From NCBI GenBank assembly GCA_028821515.1, contig JAPPGA010000004.1, forward strand, positions 1 through 64,000: a stretch of 64,000 nt of DNA, written 5' to 3'. Origin of the DNA: Gammaproteobacteria bacterium. Lineage in GTDB: Bacteria; Pseudomonadota; Gammaproteobacteria; Pseudomonadales; Azotimanducaceae. The notes under the pieces were generated by a model. That model did not search any database and was not told the origin of the DNA. It saw nothing but the letters and a program-made list of their open reading frames with translations. A program made the position numbers and the translations under genes. Shown one piece after another: positions 14,201-22,275 of this stretch (its first letter is position 1; every line of letters starts with the position of its first letter).

Positions 14201-16578
14201 TCCGAACCGCCCGACGGGGTTTTCTTCACCGCGAACGCACCGTTCGCGAGGTTCGCCGCGGCGGCCAGGGCCTCGTCGAAGGCGATGACCAGCGTTGCGC
14301 CGTTTACGGTCGCGCCGTCCGGCGTCGGCGCCGTTGTGTCGCCCGCCGCCCGCGTCACCACTATCGTGTAGGTTTGGGTGGTCTCGCCGTCGCTGGCCAT
14401 CACCTTCGCCTTGATCGTGTTCGCGCCGGTGACGAGGCCGACCTGGAATCCCGTCGCGTTGGCGTCCGCGTCGGTCAGCGTCGAGTCGGCGCCGTCGAGG
14501 TAGACCACCGTGGCGCCGCTGTCGCCCTTGGTCTCCTTGATCGTGATCCGGTCCACCCCGTGGGCTACCCCGGCGGTGTAGGAGGTCGTCGACGCGTTGA
14601 AGAGGGGGTTGAGCGTGATGTCGGTAGCGGTGCCAGCGTCGTCCCAGGTCAGATCGAGAGCGCTCAGGGTCGCGTCGCTGGAGGGCACCAGGGCATGGCC
14701 GGCGACCTCGACGAACGGCACCTCGTCGGCCGTCGTCCAGACGCCTGTATCCCGGATCCCGGTGTGCCGAAAGTTGTTCAGGCCCCAGCCGTCCGCGACC
14801 TTGCTGATGGCGTCCGACTTCGTCCCCCAGATCTTGTAGAACCTATAGAGTTGCGAGGATCTTGAATCGAGCACCACGAAGTACTTCGTGTTGCTCTCGA
14901 GGATGGCGTTCGCCGGCGCCTCGAACGTACTGGCGGGGGAGCGGTCCTCCGGCGGCTGGTCCGGATTGGTGGGGAGGACGACCGAGCCACTCAGGGCATA
15001 CAGACTGCTTCCCGGGTTACCTTCCGCCGTACTGCTGAAGACCCGCACGCGCACGCCGGCCGAATGCGTGATCTCCCAGATGAGGATCTTGACCGAAGTG
15101 AGGACGTAGCCTGCTTCGTTGCCGCCGGTTTCGAATCCCAGTGCCTGGGCGCGCAGGATCTTGCCGGGCTCGAGATTGCCGACGTAGAACCTCTTGCTGA
15201 AGTGCTCGTCCAGGTTGCTGGCCAGGGCGTCCGCCGCCACCCTCGATGCCTCCCGCGTCACCACCATCGTGTATGTCCGCGTAGTGCTGCCGTCCTCCGC
15301 CGTCACCCGCACCCCGATCGTGTTGGCGCCGACTTCCAGGTCGACCTGAAAACCGTCCGTTACGGCGTCGGCGTCGGTCAGTAGCTGGTCGTCCTCGTCG
15401 AGGTAGGCCACCGTGGCGCCACCATCGTTGCTCGCGGTCCCCTGGATGGTTATGCGGTCGATGGGGGCGCGCACGGTTTTGGCGTAGGAGGTGATCGACG
15501 AATCGAAGAACGGGGAGTAGGTCACCAGTTTGCCGTTCCGGTCCCGCATCCGCAGGGCGGTCAGGTTCGCGTCCGTGGCCTGTACGACGACATCGCCGTT
15601 GATCTCGATCAGCGGAACCGCGCTGGCGGTTGTCCAGGACCCCGAATCCTTGTTCCTGGAATGCCGATCCGCGTTCAGGCTCCACCCGGCAGCCATGGTG
15701 TTAAGGGACTCTGACTCTGTCCCCCGGATTTCGTAGTCGTTGCCGGCGTCCGCGGCCGTCGAGTCGAACACCACGAAATACCCCGCGTTCTTCCGCAGCG
15801 TGGCGCTCGCCGGGGCGGCGAAGGTCATCGTCCCGTCGGCGATGGCCGGGTTGCTCAGCGTGTAGAAGCTGATGTACGGGGTTCCGTTGCTCCTCGCGCC
15901 GAAGATCCGGACCCGGACCCCGTCCGAAGCCGCGGCGTTCGCGAGCACGGCCTTGACCGACGTGAGGTTGTAGCCCCGCTCGTTGCTGCCGGTCTGGAAG
16001 CGAATCGCCTGGGTGAAATGGACGTTCGGGGAATCGGCTGGCGTGCCTGCAGGGATGCCTGCATCATTGCTTTCATCCAGGTTGCTGAGCAGGGCGTCGG
16101 CCGACGCCATCGGCACCGCCCGCGTCACCACCAGCGTGTAGGTCACGGCGGTGACGGTGTCCTCGGCTGTCACCTTCACCTTGATCGTATTCGCGCCTGC
16201 TTCCAGGTCAACCTGGAAGTGGTCCTCCACGGTGTCGGCGTCAGTCAGCAGCTGGTCGTCGCCGTCGAGGTGAGCCACCGTGGCGCCATCGTCGTTCTTT
16301 GTCGCCTCGACGGTGATCCGGTCCACCCTGGCAGACGCGTTCGCGGTGTAGGCGGTCGTCGCGGGAGTGAAGCCGGGGGAGTAGGGAACCGCGGTGCCGT
16401 CCCTATCCTTAAGCGACAGCGCGCGCAGGGTCGCGTCGGTCGAGGTCGTGTTCGCGAAAACGCATGCAGAGCAAAGGATAACTCCGAGGGACAATGCCGG
16501 AGCTGCGCGCAGAAGAGACCAGCCCTGCGTTTTGACAGGGCTCTTGCCGAACGTCCTGGTTGCCGGTCGCCAAGACAT
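11209..16578 (-). CDS. Giant exported protein with cadherin-like, FN3, SRCR and LRR domains
   Basis: 1789 residues from ATG 16578 (AAAGGAG just upstream). Approximate order: signal peptide 1-43; cadherin-like beta-sandwich 46-155; choice-of-anchor-R-like 158-335; second cadherin-like 331-443; second anchor-R-like 445-620; third cadherin-like 630-744; SwmB-like 745-856; a related sandwich to 975; four near-identical fibronectin III repeats 979-1362; an SRCR domain 1366-1468 (VRLVGGSTAQEGRVEIY, WGTVCDDRF, EVVCRQLGY, CRHSEDVGVSC, with cysteines placed as in animal SRCRs); an SwmB-like sandwich 1469-1575; and leucine-rich repeats 1597-1763 (LDLSGNRVADLRPLSEL type). No C-terminal anchor is seen. 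It is probably secreted or surface-attached and adhesive. SRCR and LRR domains are typical of animal receptors and of symbiont eukaryote-like proteins. Confidence 0.85.
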   Translation of the reverse strand: MSWRPATRTFGKSPVKTQGWSLLRAAPALSLGVILCSACVFANTTSTDATLRALSLKDRDGTAVPYSPGFTPATTAYTANASARVDRITVEATKNDDGATVAHLDGDDQLLTDADTVEDHFQVDLEAGANTIKVKVTAEDTVTAVTYTLVVTRAVPMASADALLSNLDESNDAGIPAGTPADSPNVHFTQAIRFQTGSNERGYNLTSVKAVLANAAASDGVRVRIFGARSNGTPYISFYTLSNPAIADGTMTFAAPASATLRKNAGYFVVFDSTAADAGNDYEIRGTESESLNTMAAGWSLNADRHSRNKDSGSWTTASAVPLIEINGDVVVQATDANLTALRMRDRNGKLVTYSPFFDSSITSYAKTVRAPIDRITIQGTASNDGGATVAYLDEDDQLLTDADAVTDGFQVDLEVGANTIGVRVTAEDGSTTRTYTMVVTREASRVAADALASNLDEHFSKRFYVGNLEPGKILRAQALGFETGGNEAGYVLTSVKILIWEITHSAGVRVRVFSSTAEGNPGSSLYALSGSVVLPTNPDQPPEDRSPASTFEAPANAILESNTKYFVVLDSRSSQLYRFYKIWGTKSDAISKVADGWGLNNFRHTGIRDTGVWTTADEVPFVEVAGHALVPSSDATLSALDLTWDDAGTATDITLNPLFNASTTSYTAGVAHGVDRITIKETKGDSGATVVYLDGADSTLTDADANATGFQVGLVTGANTIKAKVMASDGETTQTYTIVVTRAAGDTTAPTPDGATVNGATLVIAFDEALAAAANLANGAFAVKKTPSGGSETTVALTGSPTINGYAVTLTLAPAVVSTDADVKVSYTRPTTGTDNRLKDTNGNEVADFADLAVTNETVAILTAWFQNAPDAHDGSSVFTLELAFSEAVFDGTESFDRNDAIQDALQVTGGAVAGRRRANPSVYDRWILRIRPSGDGDVTVRLPATTGGCSPASAICTPDGRPLSAPATATIEGPSAEAPDAPSAPTLTAGETWLEASWTAPADNGAAITDYDVEYRTTGGNWTDASHTGTATVKRIESLTADTAYEVRVRASNAEGAGDWSPAASGRTDASAEEPDAPAAPTLTVGETWLEASWTAPANNGSAITGYDVHYRLTGGNWQDASHAGTTTTKRIESLTPDTAYEVRVRASNAEGAGDWSPAASARTDAAAEAPDAPAAPTLTVGETWLEASWTAPADNGAAITDYDVHFRTTGGNWTDASHAGTATTKRIESLTPDTAYEVRVRASNAEGAGDWSQAASARTDAAAEAPDAPSAPTLTAGTTWLEASWTAPSDNGAAITDYDVHYRQTGGNWQDASHAGTTTTKRIEDLAADTAYHVRVRASNVVGAGDWSASASGRTAVADGAAEGDVRLVGGSTAQEGRVEIYHNSEWGTVCDDRFVSEDVEVVCRQLGYTGGEVHGRGAFGAGTGTIWMDDVRCVGNESRLADCPFAGWGLHNCRHSEDVGVSCGAASGMSLTRAMASGALLTLHHDRTLDGGSVPSPGDFVVAAGSSTAAVAIPVESVDVAGGSAVLRLSRAVEPSETLSVSYLPAPMHPLQDASYNPAPALGSQPVRHVQPGEPNDVGVLDEVSPAPPPETGSWSAAKVEVLDLSSRGLVDLSSLSGLADLEVLDLGGNRISDLWPVAVLAGLERLDLSGNRVADLRPLSELRGLKVLLLDGNRVADLVPLWGLPELAHLGLGNNRVADAALLREAESLRRLDLAGNRLRDVSVLGDLPKLMWLRLSGNPIADVSPLGRLTTLRWLELEPSDQEAATPRNGERVPLLIETTGGK

Positions 16579-16772
16579 GGACGCTCCTTTATCACGCGGA
16601 TGCCCCACAAACATGCGGCGACGGACACGGCTCCGATTCGGGCAGAGCCCGGCACTATAGGAAAGGACTTGTCAGATCCGCGTCCCCAACATTGGGGTGA
16701 TCGAAGCAGGGACGCCGCTTCAGAGCGGAACGATCCGGCGTCGAGCCCGGGCTATCGGCGGTCAGCCGCGGT
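16579..16772. other. Intergenic region upstream of the giant protein gene
   Basis: Contains a TATAGT hexamer (complement of 16654-16659), a plausible -10 for the leftward giant gene without a clear -35, and a small palindrome CCCCAACATTGGGG at 16684-16697. Confidence 0.35.
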
Positions 16773-17984
16773 TCACCCCCGGAAGTGCCACTTCGGCGGC
16801 CCGACGCGATTCGCAACTCTGTCGAGTCCGGCGGCGTTCAGCCCGTAGAAGTCGATGGCATTGCCGCCGAGCATGGCGGCGACGTCCGCCTCGGGGAGAC
16901 CGCGGAACGTCTCCAGCATCCTGGTCGCCGTGTTGGGCCAGGTGCCCTCCGGGTGGGGGAAGTCCGTCCCCCACATGACCTGGTCCATTCCCATTTCGTG
17001 ACGTATCTCGGCGTCCTCACGCGGCATGCACGATGCGCCAACCGCGCAGTTCCGCCGGAAGTAGTCGGCCGGGGACATGGACAGGTGGCTGCGGAAGTCG
17101 CCCAGTTTCGCGCTGAACACGGTGTCGTTGTAGTGGTGGTCGAGCATGCGGAGCAGCGGCGGGAGCAGCCAGCCCTGGCCCGTCTCGGTGACGCTGACCT
17201 TCAGTTTCCCAAAGCGCTCGAAGACGCCGCCCCACAACATGAAGATGAGCGGCCGGTACGTCCAGAAGAACACTTCGGAGATGTAGACGCCGACGCCGCC
17301 GGGATACTGGTCCTGGTCTCCTTCCGGGAAACCCGGGCCGAAGACATCTTCGAACGCTCCCGGGCCGGAGTGGAAGCAGACGACCGTCCCGCTGTCCTCG
17401 CAGGCTTCCCAGAACGGATCGTAGCAGCGGTTGTGGTAGGCCTCGAAACCGCTAGTGATCGCGGGTATCAGCACGCCTCCCAAGCCATTGTCCCGGGCAA
17501 AACGGACTTCCTCGATGCCGCGTTCCGTGTCCCACAGCAGCGGACAGACGGCGACGCCGAAGCGGCGCACCGGGTCCAGCGCGCAGAACTCCGCCAGCCA
17601 GCGGTTGTGGGCGCGGGCACCGGCCCACTGGAGATCGGGCACGATGTTCCTGGTGGGCAGCGCAAGCCCGGCGCCGAAGGGCGGGGCGTTCTGCTCCGTG
17701 ACGCCGTCGGGGAACACGATCTCGCCGGCGACCCCGTCTGCGTCGAGCACTTCGATGCGCCGCGCATGGTCCCACGCACCAGCGAGCTGGGCCTCAACGC
17801 CTGACCGCCATTGCTCGTTGATGTCCTTCAGCAGGAACACCCGTTCGGCCTTGTCGGTAAGGTGTTTCTGGATGGGCAGCACCTGGTCGAACGTTTCCCG
17901 GTACTGCGGATCGAGGTAAGTCCGGTAGCGCTCCGGCGGGAGCCCCGCATGGCAATCGGACGAGACGATGGTGAAACGTTCCAC
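16773..17984 (-). CDS. Amidohydrolase family 2 (metal-dependent TIM-barrel) protein
   Basis: 403 residues. ERFTIVSSDCHAGLPPE gives the N-terminal metal-binding strand (here S-D-C-H rather than D-x-H). VVCFHSGPGAF supplies a His, and MWGTDFPHPEGTWPNT carries the conserved Asp and His near the C-terminus; NAIDFYGL is the usual end motif. Members hydrolyse or decarboxylate small aromatic or alicyclic acids (ACMSD-like); the substrate is unknown. GTG 17984 is chosen because GGAGG lies 8 bp upstream. It is the last gene of a three-gene leftward operon with an SDR and an acetoacetate-decarboxylase-like protein, suggesting a degradation pathway. Confidence 0.8.
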   Translation of the reverse strand: MERFTIVSSDCHAGLPPERYRTYLDPQYRETFDQVLPIQKHLTDKAERVFLLKDINEQWRSGVEAQLAGAWDHARRIEVLDADGVAGEIVFPDGVTEQNAPPFGAGLALPTRNIVPDLQWAGARAHNRWLAEFCALDPVRRFGVAVCPLLWDTERGIEEVRFARDNGLGGVLIPAITSGFEAYHNRCYDPFWEACEDSGTVVCFHSGPGAFEDVFGPGFPEGDQDQYPGGVGVYISEVFFWTYRPLIFMLWGGVFERFGKLKVSVTETGQGWLLPPLLRMLDHHYNDTVFSAKLGDFRSHLSMSPADYFRRNCAVGASCMPREDAEIRHEMGMDQVMWGTDFPHPEGTWPNTATRMLETFRGLPEADVAAMLGGNAIDFYGLNAAGLDRVANRVGPPKWHFRG

Positions 17985-18055
17985 TAGTGATGCCTCCGTG
18001 GCGGCCACGCCCTCGTGGCGCATACGCTGCTGCTGCCCAACAAGGTTCGGTCCCT

Positions 18056-18934
18056 CTATCCGATGGTAGGTACTGGCGGATCGGTGCGGGCGAGGATCGC
18101 GTCCGTCCGCGCCTTGATCTGCGACTCGGTTGCCGGGGTGAGCGGCAGTATCCAGAAACGGCCCCGGCGGATGCCGTCGAGTGCAGTTTGCGCCACCTCG
18201 TCGGGGTGCGTCGTCTCCAGCGTGGTACCGAAGGCCTCCATCAACCGTCGAAGGTCTTCGGCGGAGTGGATTCCGGTATCGGGCGCGCTGCTCGGTTTCG
18301 CGAACCGTTCCGGGCGTACTCGATCCGAGTCGAAGATGCCGGTCTCGACGACGTGAGGCCCCGGAAACAGTGCATGCACCTGCACCGGATTCCCAGGCGC
18401 ACTCGTCTGGTGAAACAGCGCCTCCGCCACCACCTGCACGGCGGCCTTGGCCGCTGAATAGATGGGTTGATCGGGGTAGACGAGAAAGGCGCCGTTGGCG
18501 GATCCGGTAATCACCAGGTGGCTCTCTTCACCCTGCTCCGTCAGCCGGGGCATGAAGGCATTGATGGTGTTCACCACGCCCCAGAAGTTGACTTCGAAAC
18601 ACCACTTCCAGTCGTTGTCGGCATAGCCCCACAGTGGGCCCGCCTCGCCCGAAGCCACCCCGGCGTTAGCGAACACGAGTTGCACGCCGCCGAGTGTGTC
18701 GAAGGCGAATGCCGCGAGGTCGCCGAGGCTCGACGGGTCGGTGACATCGCAGGCGCGCGCGTGTGCGGTCGCCCCGGCCGCCTCGAGCGCATCGCGCGTC
18801 GCTGCCAGTGCTTTGGCATCGACGTCTGCGACCAGGATCCGTGCCCCGGCGCCAGCCAGCGCGAAGGCCAGCGAGCAGCCCACGCCACTCGCCCCGCCGG
18901 TGATGACGGCCAGTTTGCCGGTGAATTCATCCAC
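18056..18934 (-). CDS. Short-chain dehydrogenase/reductase
   Basis: 292 residues with all classical SDR marks: TGGASGVG nucleotide-binding loop near the N-terminus, D-V after strand 3 (ACDVTD), NAGVASGE, an active-site Ser in ITGSANGAF and the YSAAK catalytic Tyr and Lys. The first-strand end (LVADVDAK) has an acidic residue, favouring NAD(H). It oxidises an alcohol or reduces a ketone; the substrate is unknown. It follows the acetoacetate-decarboxylase-like gene by 12 bp and precedes the amidohydrolase, so the three are probably co-transcribed. Confidence 0.85.
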   Translation of the reverse strand: MDEFTGKLAVITGGASGVGCSLAFALAGAGARILVADVDAKALAATRDALEAAGATAHARACDVTDPSSLGDLAAFAFDTLGGVQLVFANAGVASGEAGPLWGYADNDWKWCFEVNFWGVVNTINAFMPRLTEQGEESHLVITGSANGAFLVYPDQPIYSAAKAAVQVVAEALFHQTSAPGNPVQVHALFPGPHVVETGIFDSDRVRPERFAKPSSAPDTGIHSAEDLRRLMEAFGTTLETTHPDEVAQTALDGIRRGRFWILPLTPATESQIKARTDAILARTDPPVPTIG

Positions 18935-18946
18935 GTTGCCGCTCCC

Positions 18947-19723
18947 TCACCAGGCTCCGCCTGGCGCAGGACCGCCGAACTGTCCCGGGAATCGCGAGCC
19001 GCCGACGGTGTCGGCGAACCGCCAGAATCCTTCGGGGTCCAGCGCTCCGGCGAGCGTGATCTCGCGGGCAAGGAACTCAGGCCACCAGAGCCGGGCCGTT
19101 GCAGGACCCTGGATGGGCAGGGACGTGGCGAGCGGGTCCCAGGGACTGTCGCGCAATGTCAGTTCGCCCTCGACGGACTGCTGGAACGCGGTCCGGTACT
19201 TCGCGTAGACGTGCACCACCCGGGGCGGATAGTCGTACTCGTTGGGCCGCATGGTCACTGATCGCGCGCACTTGATCCACCACTCGTTGACTTCCGTCAC
19301 CTCGCCCGGCTCGTCCATCCCGGCCAAGGTTCCGCTGTACTCGAAGAACGTGTGGCCCTTGTGCGTCACGGCGGCTTCGACCTGGTTGCCGAGGCGGAAG
19401 TAACGGACATCGGCGAGGAACTTGGGCTGGCCCCAGAGTTCCCGGCTGATGAACACGGCCTGCTCCTGGTCGATCGCGTAGGCGAGGGAATACTCGCCAT
19501 CCATGCCGTCATGGATGGCGGTCACGTTGACAACGAGGCCCAGCTCCGGCTCGGCGCCGACCGGGAAGTGGTACACCGTGAGCCGGACTTCGGCCTCGCC
19601 GGGCGGATCGATTCCCGGAGGCAGGAGCGCGGCCACTCGGGTCGAGTCCGTTGGGTAGGCAATCTTCAGCATTGGCCAGTTCCGGCTGTCGCCGGGAGTG
19701 CCCTGCGGTGTGCCGTCGTTCAT
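18947..19723 (-). CDS. Acetoacetate decarboxylase family protein
   Basis: 258 residues from an ATG with GGAG nine bases upstream. Family signs are LKIAYPTDSTRVAALLPPGI at the N-terminus and ISRELWGQPKFLADVRYFRL, which holds the E-x(n)-K region of the acetoacetate decarboxylase active site. The family includes beta-keto-acid decarboxylases and related aldolase/dehydratase enzymes. As first gene of the operon with an SDR and an amidohydrolase it probably acts on a keto intermediate of an unknown substrate. Confidence 0.8.
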   Translation of the reverse strand: MNDGTPQGTPGDSRNWPMLKIAYPTDSTRVAALLPPGIDPPGEAEVRLTVYHFPVGAEPELGLVVNVTAIHDGMDGEYSLAYAIDQEQAVFISRELWGQPKFLADVRYFRLGNQVEAAVTHKGHTFFEYSGTLAGMDEPGEVTEVNEWWIKCARSVTMRPNEYDYPPRVVHVYAKYRTAFQQSVEGELTLRDSPWDPLATSLPIQGPATARLWWPEFLAREITLAGALDPEGFWRFADTVGGSRFPGQFGGPAPGGAW

Positions 19724-20040
19724 GTGGTCGTCTCCAGCGGTAGCCCCGTTCTCCGGGATAAAGGACTGGGCTTGGCCGACGCGCTCTTGATAGGAACAGA
19801 ATACATATAAGTGTGCCTTTGTAGTAGTAAAAAAGAACATATCCACGATTATTGTTCCGATCAATCTTGCCCGGCCTTACTTGTTGCGTTCGGGTCTCAA
19901 AGCACGGGCGCCACTGTTAATGGAACCAGCCAGGAATGCGCGCTCTGCGGGACCCGAGGATCGCCGTGGGATGGTGGAGGAGGAGGGAGAGAGGGGCCAG
20001 GGTAGGTACACTGCATGCGTCACAGTGAATTCGATGATCG
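19724..20040. other. AT-rich intergenic region, likely promoter of the leftward catabolic operon
   Basis: The AT-rich patch at 19795-19865 is the likely promoter. It is bracketed by GGAACA (about 19793) and TGTTCC (about 19854), inverted half-sites about 60 bp apart that could bind a regulator. The rest contains no supported gene. Confidence 0.35.
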
Positions 20041-22251
20041 TTGGCAGCAAGTCGGCAGACGCGAAGTTGGCTTTGGCCGTGCAGCGCGCGGCTCGATGGA
20101 TGCGTGGCGCTTGCGATTGCGCTGGCGACCGTCAGCGGCTGCGGCGACGCCGGGCCTTCCGTGACTGTGGTTGCCCCGACTGCGTGCGTACCCTCCGCAG
20201 ATGAGTCGCTGTTGGCGGAACCGGGTCAGGCGGTGCCACTCTTCCCTTCGGCTTCGGATCCTCTTGGCCGCGAGGGCATGGCGAGGGTCATCAACCATTC
20301 GGGCGAAGCTGGCGAGGTGTCGATCAGGGCGTTCGACGACGAGGGGGAGTTCCATGGTCCCTTGACGCTTTCGCTGGGTGCCTTGGAGACGGTGCATTTC
20401 AACTCTGAAGACCTTGAGAACGGCAACCCGGCCGGCGGACTGACCGGCTGTACGGGTGCGGGAGAAGGGGATTGGCGCCTGGAACTCGCCAGCGAACTCG
20501 ACATCGAGGTGCTGTCCTACATCCGCACGATGGATGGTTTTCTCACGGCGATGCACGACACCGCGCCGTGGCGGGACGGAGCACTCCGGATCGCGACCTT
20601 CAACCCGGGAAGCGACCTGGACCAGGAGAGTTCCTTGCGGCTCGTGAACGTTGGCGGGGAGGCGGCGGCGGTGACCATCTCCGGTACCGACGATGCGGGC
20701 GGCTCCAGTGCCGGTACTGTGGCGGTAGAACTGCCGGACGGGGTCTCGAGGACGTACTCGGCGGGAGATCTCGAGTCCGGCAGCGCGCCGGGTCTCGACG
20801 GATCTCTCGGAGACGGGGTTGGCCGGTGGCAACTGTCCGTACGGTCGGACCAGGCGATCATGGCGATGAGCCTGCTCGCGACTCCGACCGGGCACCTGAC
20901 GAACCTCTCGACGGCACCCGGCAAACGGACCGATGGGCTCCATCGCGTGCCGCTGTTGCCGTCCACATCGAGCCCGCCCGGGGGACTCCTGCGCGTGATC
21001 AACCGGTCTGACATGGCCGGCGAGGTATCGATCCGGGCATTTGACGACACCGGCCGGGAATACCAGGCGCTGTTCCTGTCCCTCGGGGCGAACGAGACCA
21101 AGCACATCGACTCGGGCGATCTCGAAATGGGCAACCCGGGCAAGGGACTGACCGGCAGTACCGGGGCGGGCGAGGGCGACTGGCGGCTGGCTTTGACCAG
21201 CGGACTCGAAGTCGAGGTGCTGGCCTACGCCACGACGACTACTGGTTTCCTGGCTGCGATGCACGACACGGTGCCGCAGGACGATGCCTATCGCGTGACC
21301 ATCTTCAACCCTGCCGGCGACGATCAGGAGAGCCGCCTGCGGATCGTCAACGCGGGCGAATCGAACGCGCAGGTGACGATCACGGGCATCGATGAACGCG
21401 GCGAGAGTTCTCCGGGTGAGGTGTCCCTCGCCGTTTCCGCAGGCGCATCGCGCACGCTCACCGCGAGGGAGATCGAGGACGGTGTCGAGGGATCCGAAGG
21501 AGGCATCGGTACGGGCGTCGGGAGATGGCAACTTGTCGTCGAATCGGAAACCCCGATCACGGTGCTCAACCTGCTCGCGGGTCCCGCCGGCCTGCTCGCG
21601 AACCTGTCGAGCAGGCCGGCCCGTGACCGGTCGTTCTCTTATGACTTCCATCGGGGAGAACAGGGATTCGTTGCGGACTTCGCCGACTTTCCGCCCGCCC
21701 ACAGGGATACCTATCGTTTGACATCGGATCACCGGTCGCTCCCGCCGCCGCTGGAATCCGAGTCCGCCCTGTACATATCTGGCACCAACCACAGCGACGA
21801 TCTCTTCATGTTCTTCAAGGGGCAGGTCGGTGGTCTTGTCCCCGGTGCACGATATGAAGTGGCCGTGAGTGCCGAGATCGCCACCGATACGCCCTCCGGA
21901 TGCATCGGCATCGGCGGCGCTCCGGGTGAGAGCGTCTGGATCAAGGCCGGCGCGACCACGGTCGAACCGCTGCCGGTCCTGGTGGGTACCTACTTGCGAA
22001 TGAATGTCGACATCGGAAGTCAGTCCAACAGCGGCGAAGATGCCGTGGTCCTGGGAAACGTTGCCAACTCGCGAAGCTGCGAGGAGCCGCGCCAATGGGA
22101 ACGCAAGTCCTTCGAGGCTCGATCGATACCGGCACGTGTCTCCGCATCTCCCGAGGGCCGGGCCTGGTTGCTGTTCGGTGTGGACTCGGGATTCGAGGGC
22201 CGGACGGAGGTCTACTTCACCCGGGCGACGGCGGTCTTCACGCCCATGTGA
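20041..22251 (+). CDS. Exported lipoprotein with a long internal duplication
   Basis: Up to 736 residues from TTG 20041; a GTG near residue 22 is an alternative start. A hydrophobic stretch ALAIALATVSGCG holds a lipobox (VSGC). Two related halves follow, each beginning with a beta unit (ARVINHSGEAGEVSIRAFDD; LRVINRSDMAGEVSIRAFDD), then GLTG.TGAGEGDWRLxL and GFLxAMHDT. Each half continues with a second unit (ATFNPGSDLDQESSLRLVNV; TIFNPAGDDQESRLRIVNAG). The last 200 residues form a separate beta-rich domain. Bacterial adhesin or peptidase-associated proteins use similar repeats, but no named domain is recognised. Confidence 0.7.
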   Translation: MAASRQTRSWLWPCSARLDGCVALAIALATVSGCGDAGPSVTVVAPTACVPSADESLLAEPGQAVPLFPSASDPLGREGMARVINHSGEAGEVSIRAFDDEGEFHGPLTLSLGALETVHFNSEDLENGNPAGGLTGCTGAGEGDWRLELASELDIEVLSYIRTMDGFLTAMHDTAPWRDGALRIATFNPGSDLDQESSLRLVNVGGEAAAVTISGTDDAGGSSAGTVAVELPDGVSRTYSAGDLESGSAPGLDGSLGDGVGRWQLSVRSDQAIMAMSLLATPTGHLTNLSTAPGKRTDGLHRVPLLPSTSSPPGGLLRVINRSDMAGEVSIRAFDDTGREYQALFLSLGANETKHIDSGDLEMGNPGKGLTGSTGAGEGDWRLALTSGLEVEVLAYATTTTGFLAAMHDTVPQDDAYRVTIFNPAGDDQESRLRIVNAGESNAQVTITGIDERGESSPGEVSLAVSAGASRTLTAREIEDGVEGSEGGIGTGVGRWQLVVESETPITVLNLLAGPAGLLANLSSRPARDRSFSYDFHRGEQGFVADFADFPPAHRDTYRLTSDHRSLPPPLESESALYISGTNHSDDLFMFFKGQVGGLVPGARYEVAVSAEIATDTPSGCIGIGGAPGESVWIKAGATTVEPLPVLVGTYLRMNVDIGSQSNSGEDAVVLGNVANSRSCEEPRQWERKSFEARSIPARVSASPEGRAWLLFGVDSGFEGRTEVYFTRATAVFTPM

Positions 22252-22275
22252 TCGACGCTGGCCGGGAAGGCGGCT

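Noticed and set aside
20020-22095. A 691-codon minus-strand frame opposite the repeat lipoprotein
   Set aside because: Arg/His-rich product mirroring the repeats of the real gene; no recognisable feature.
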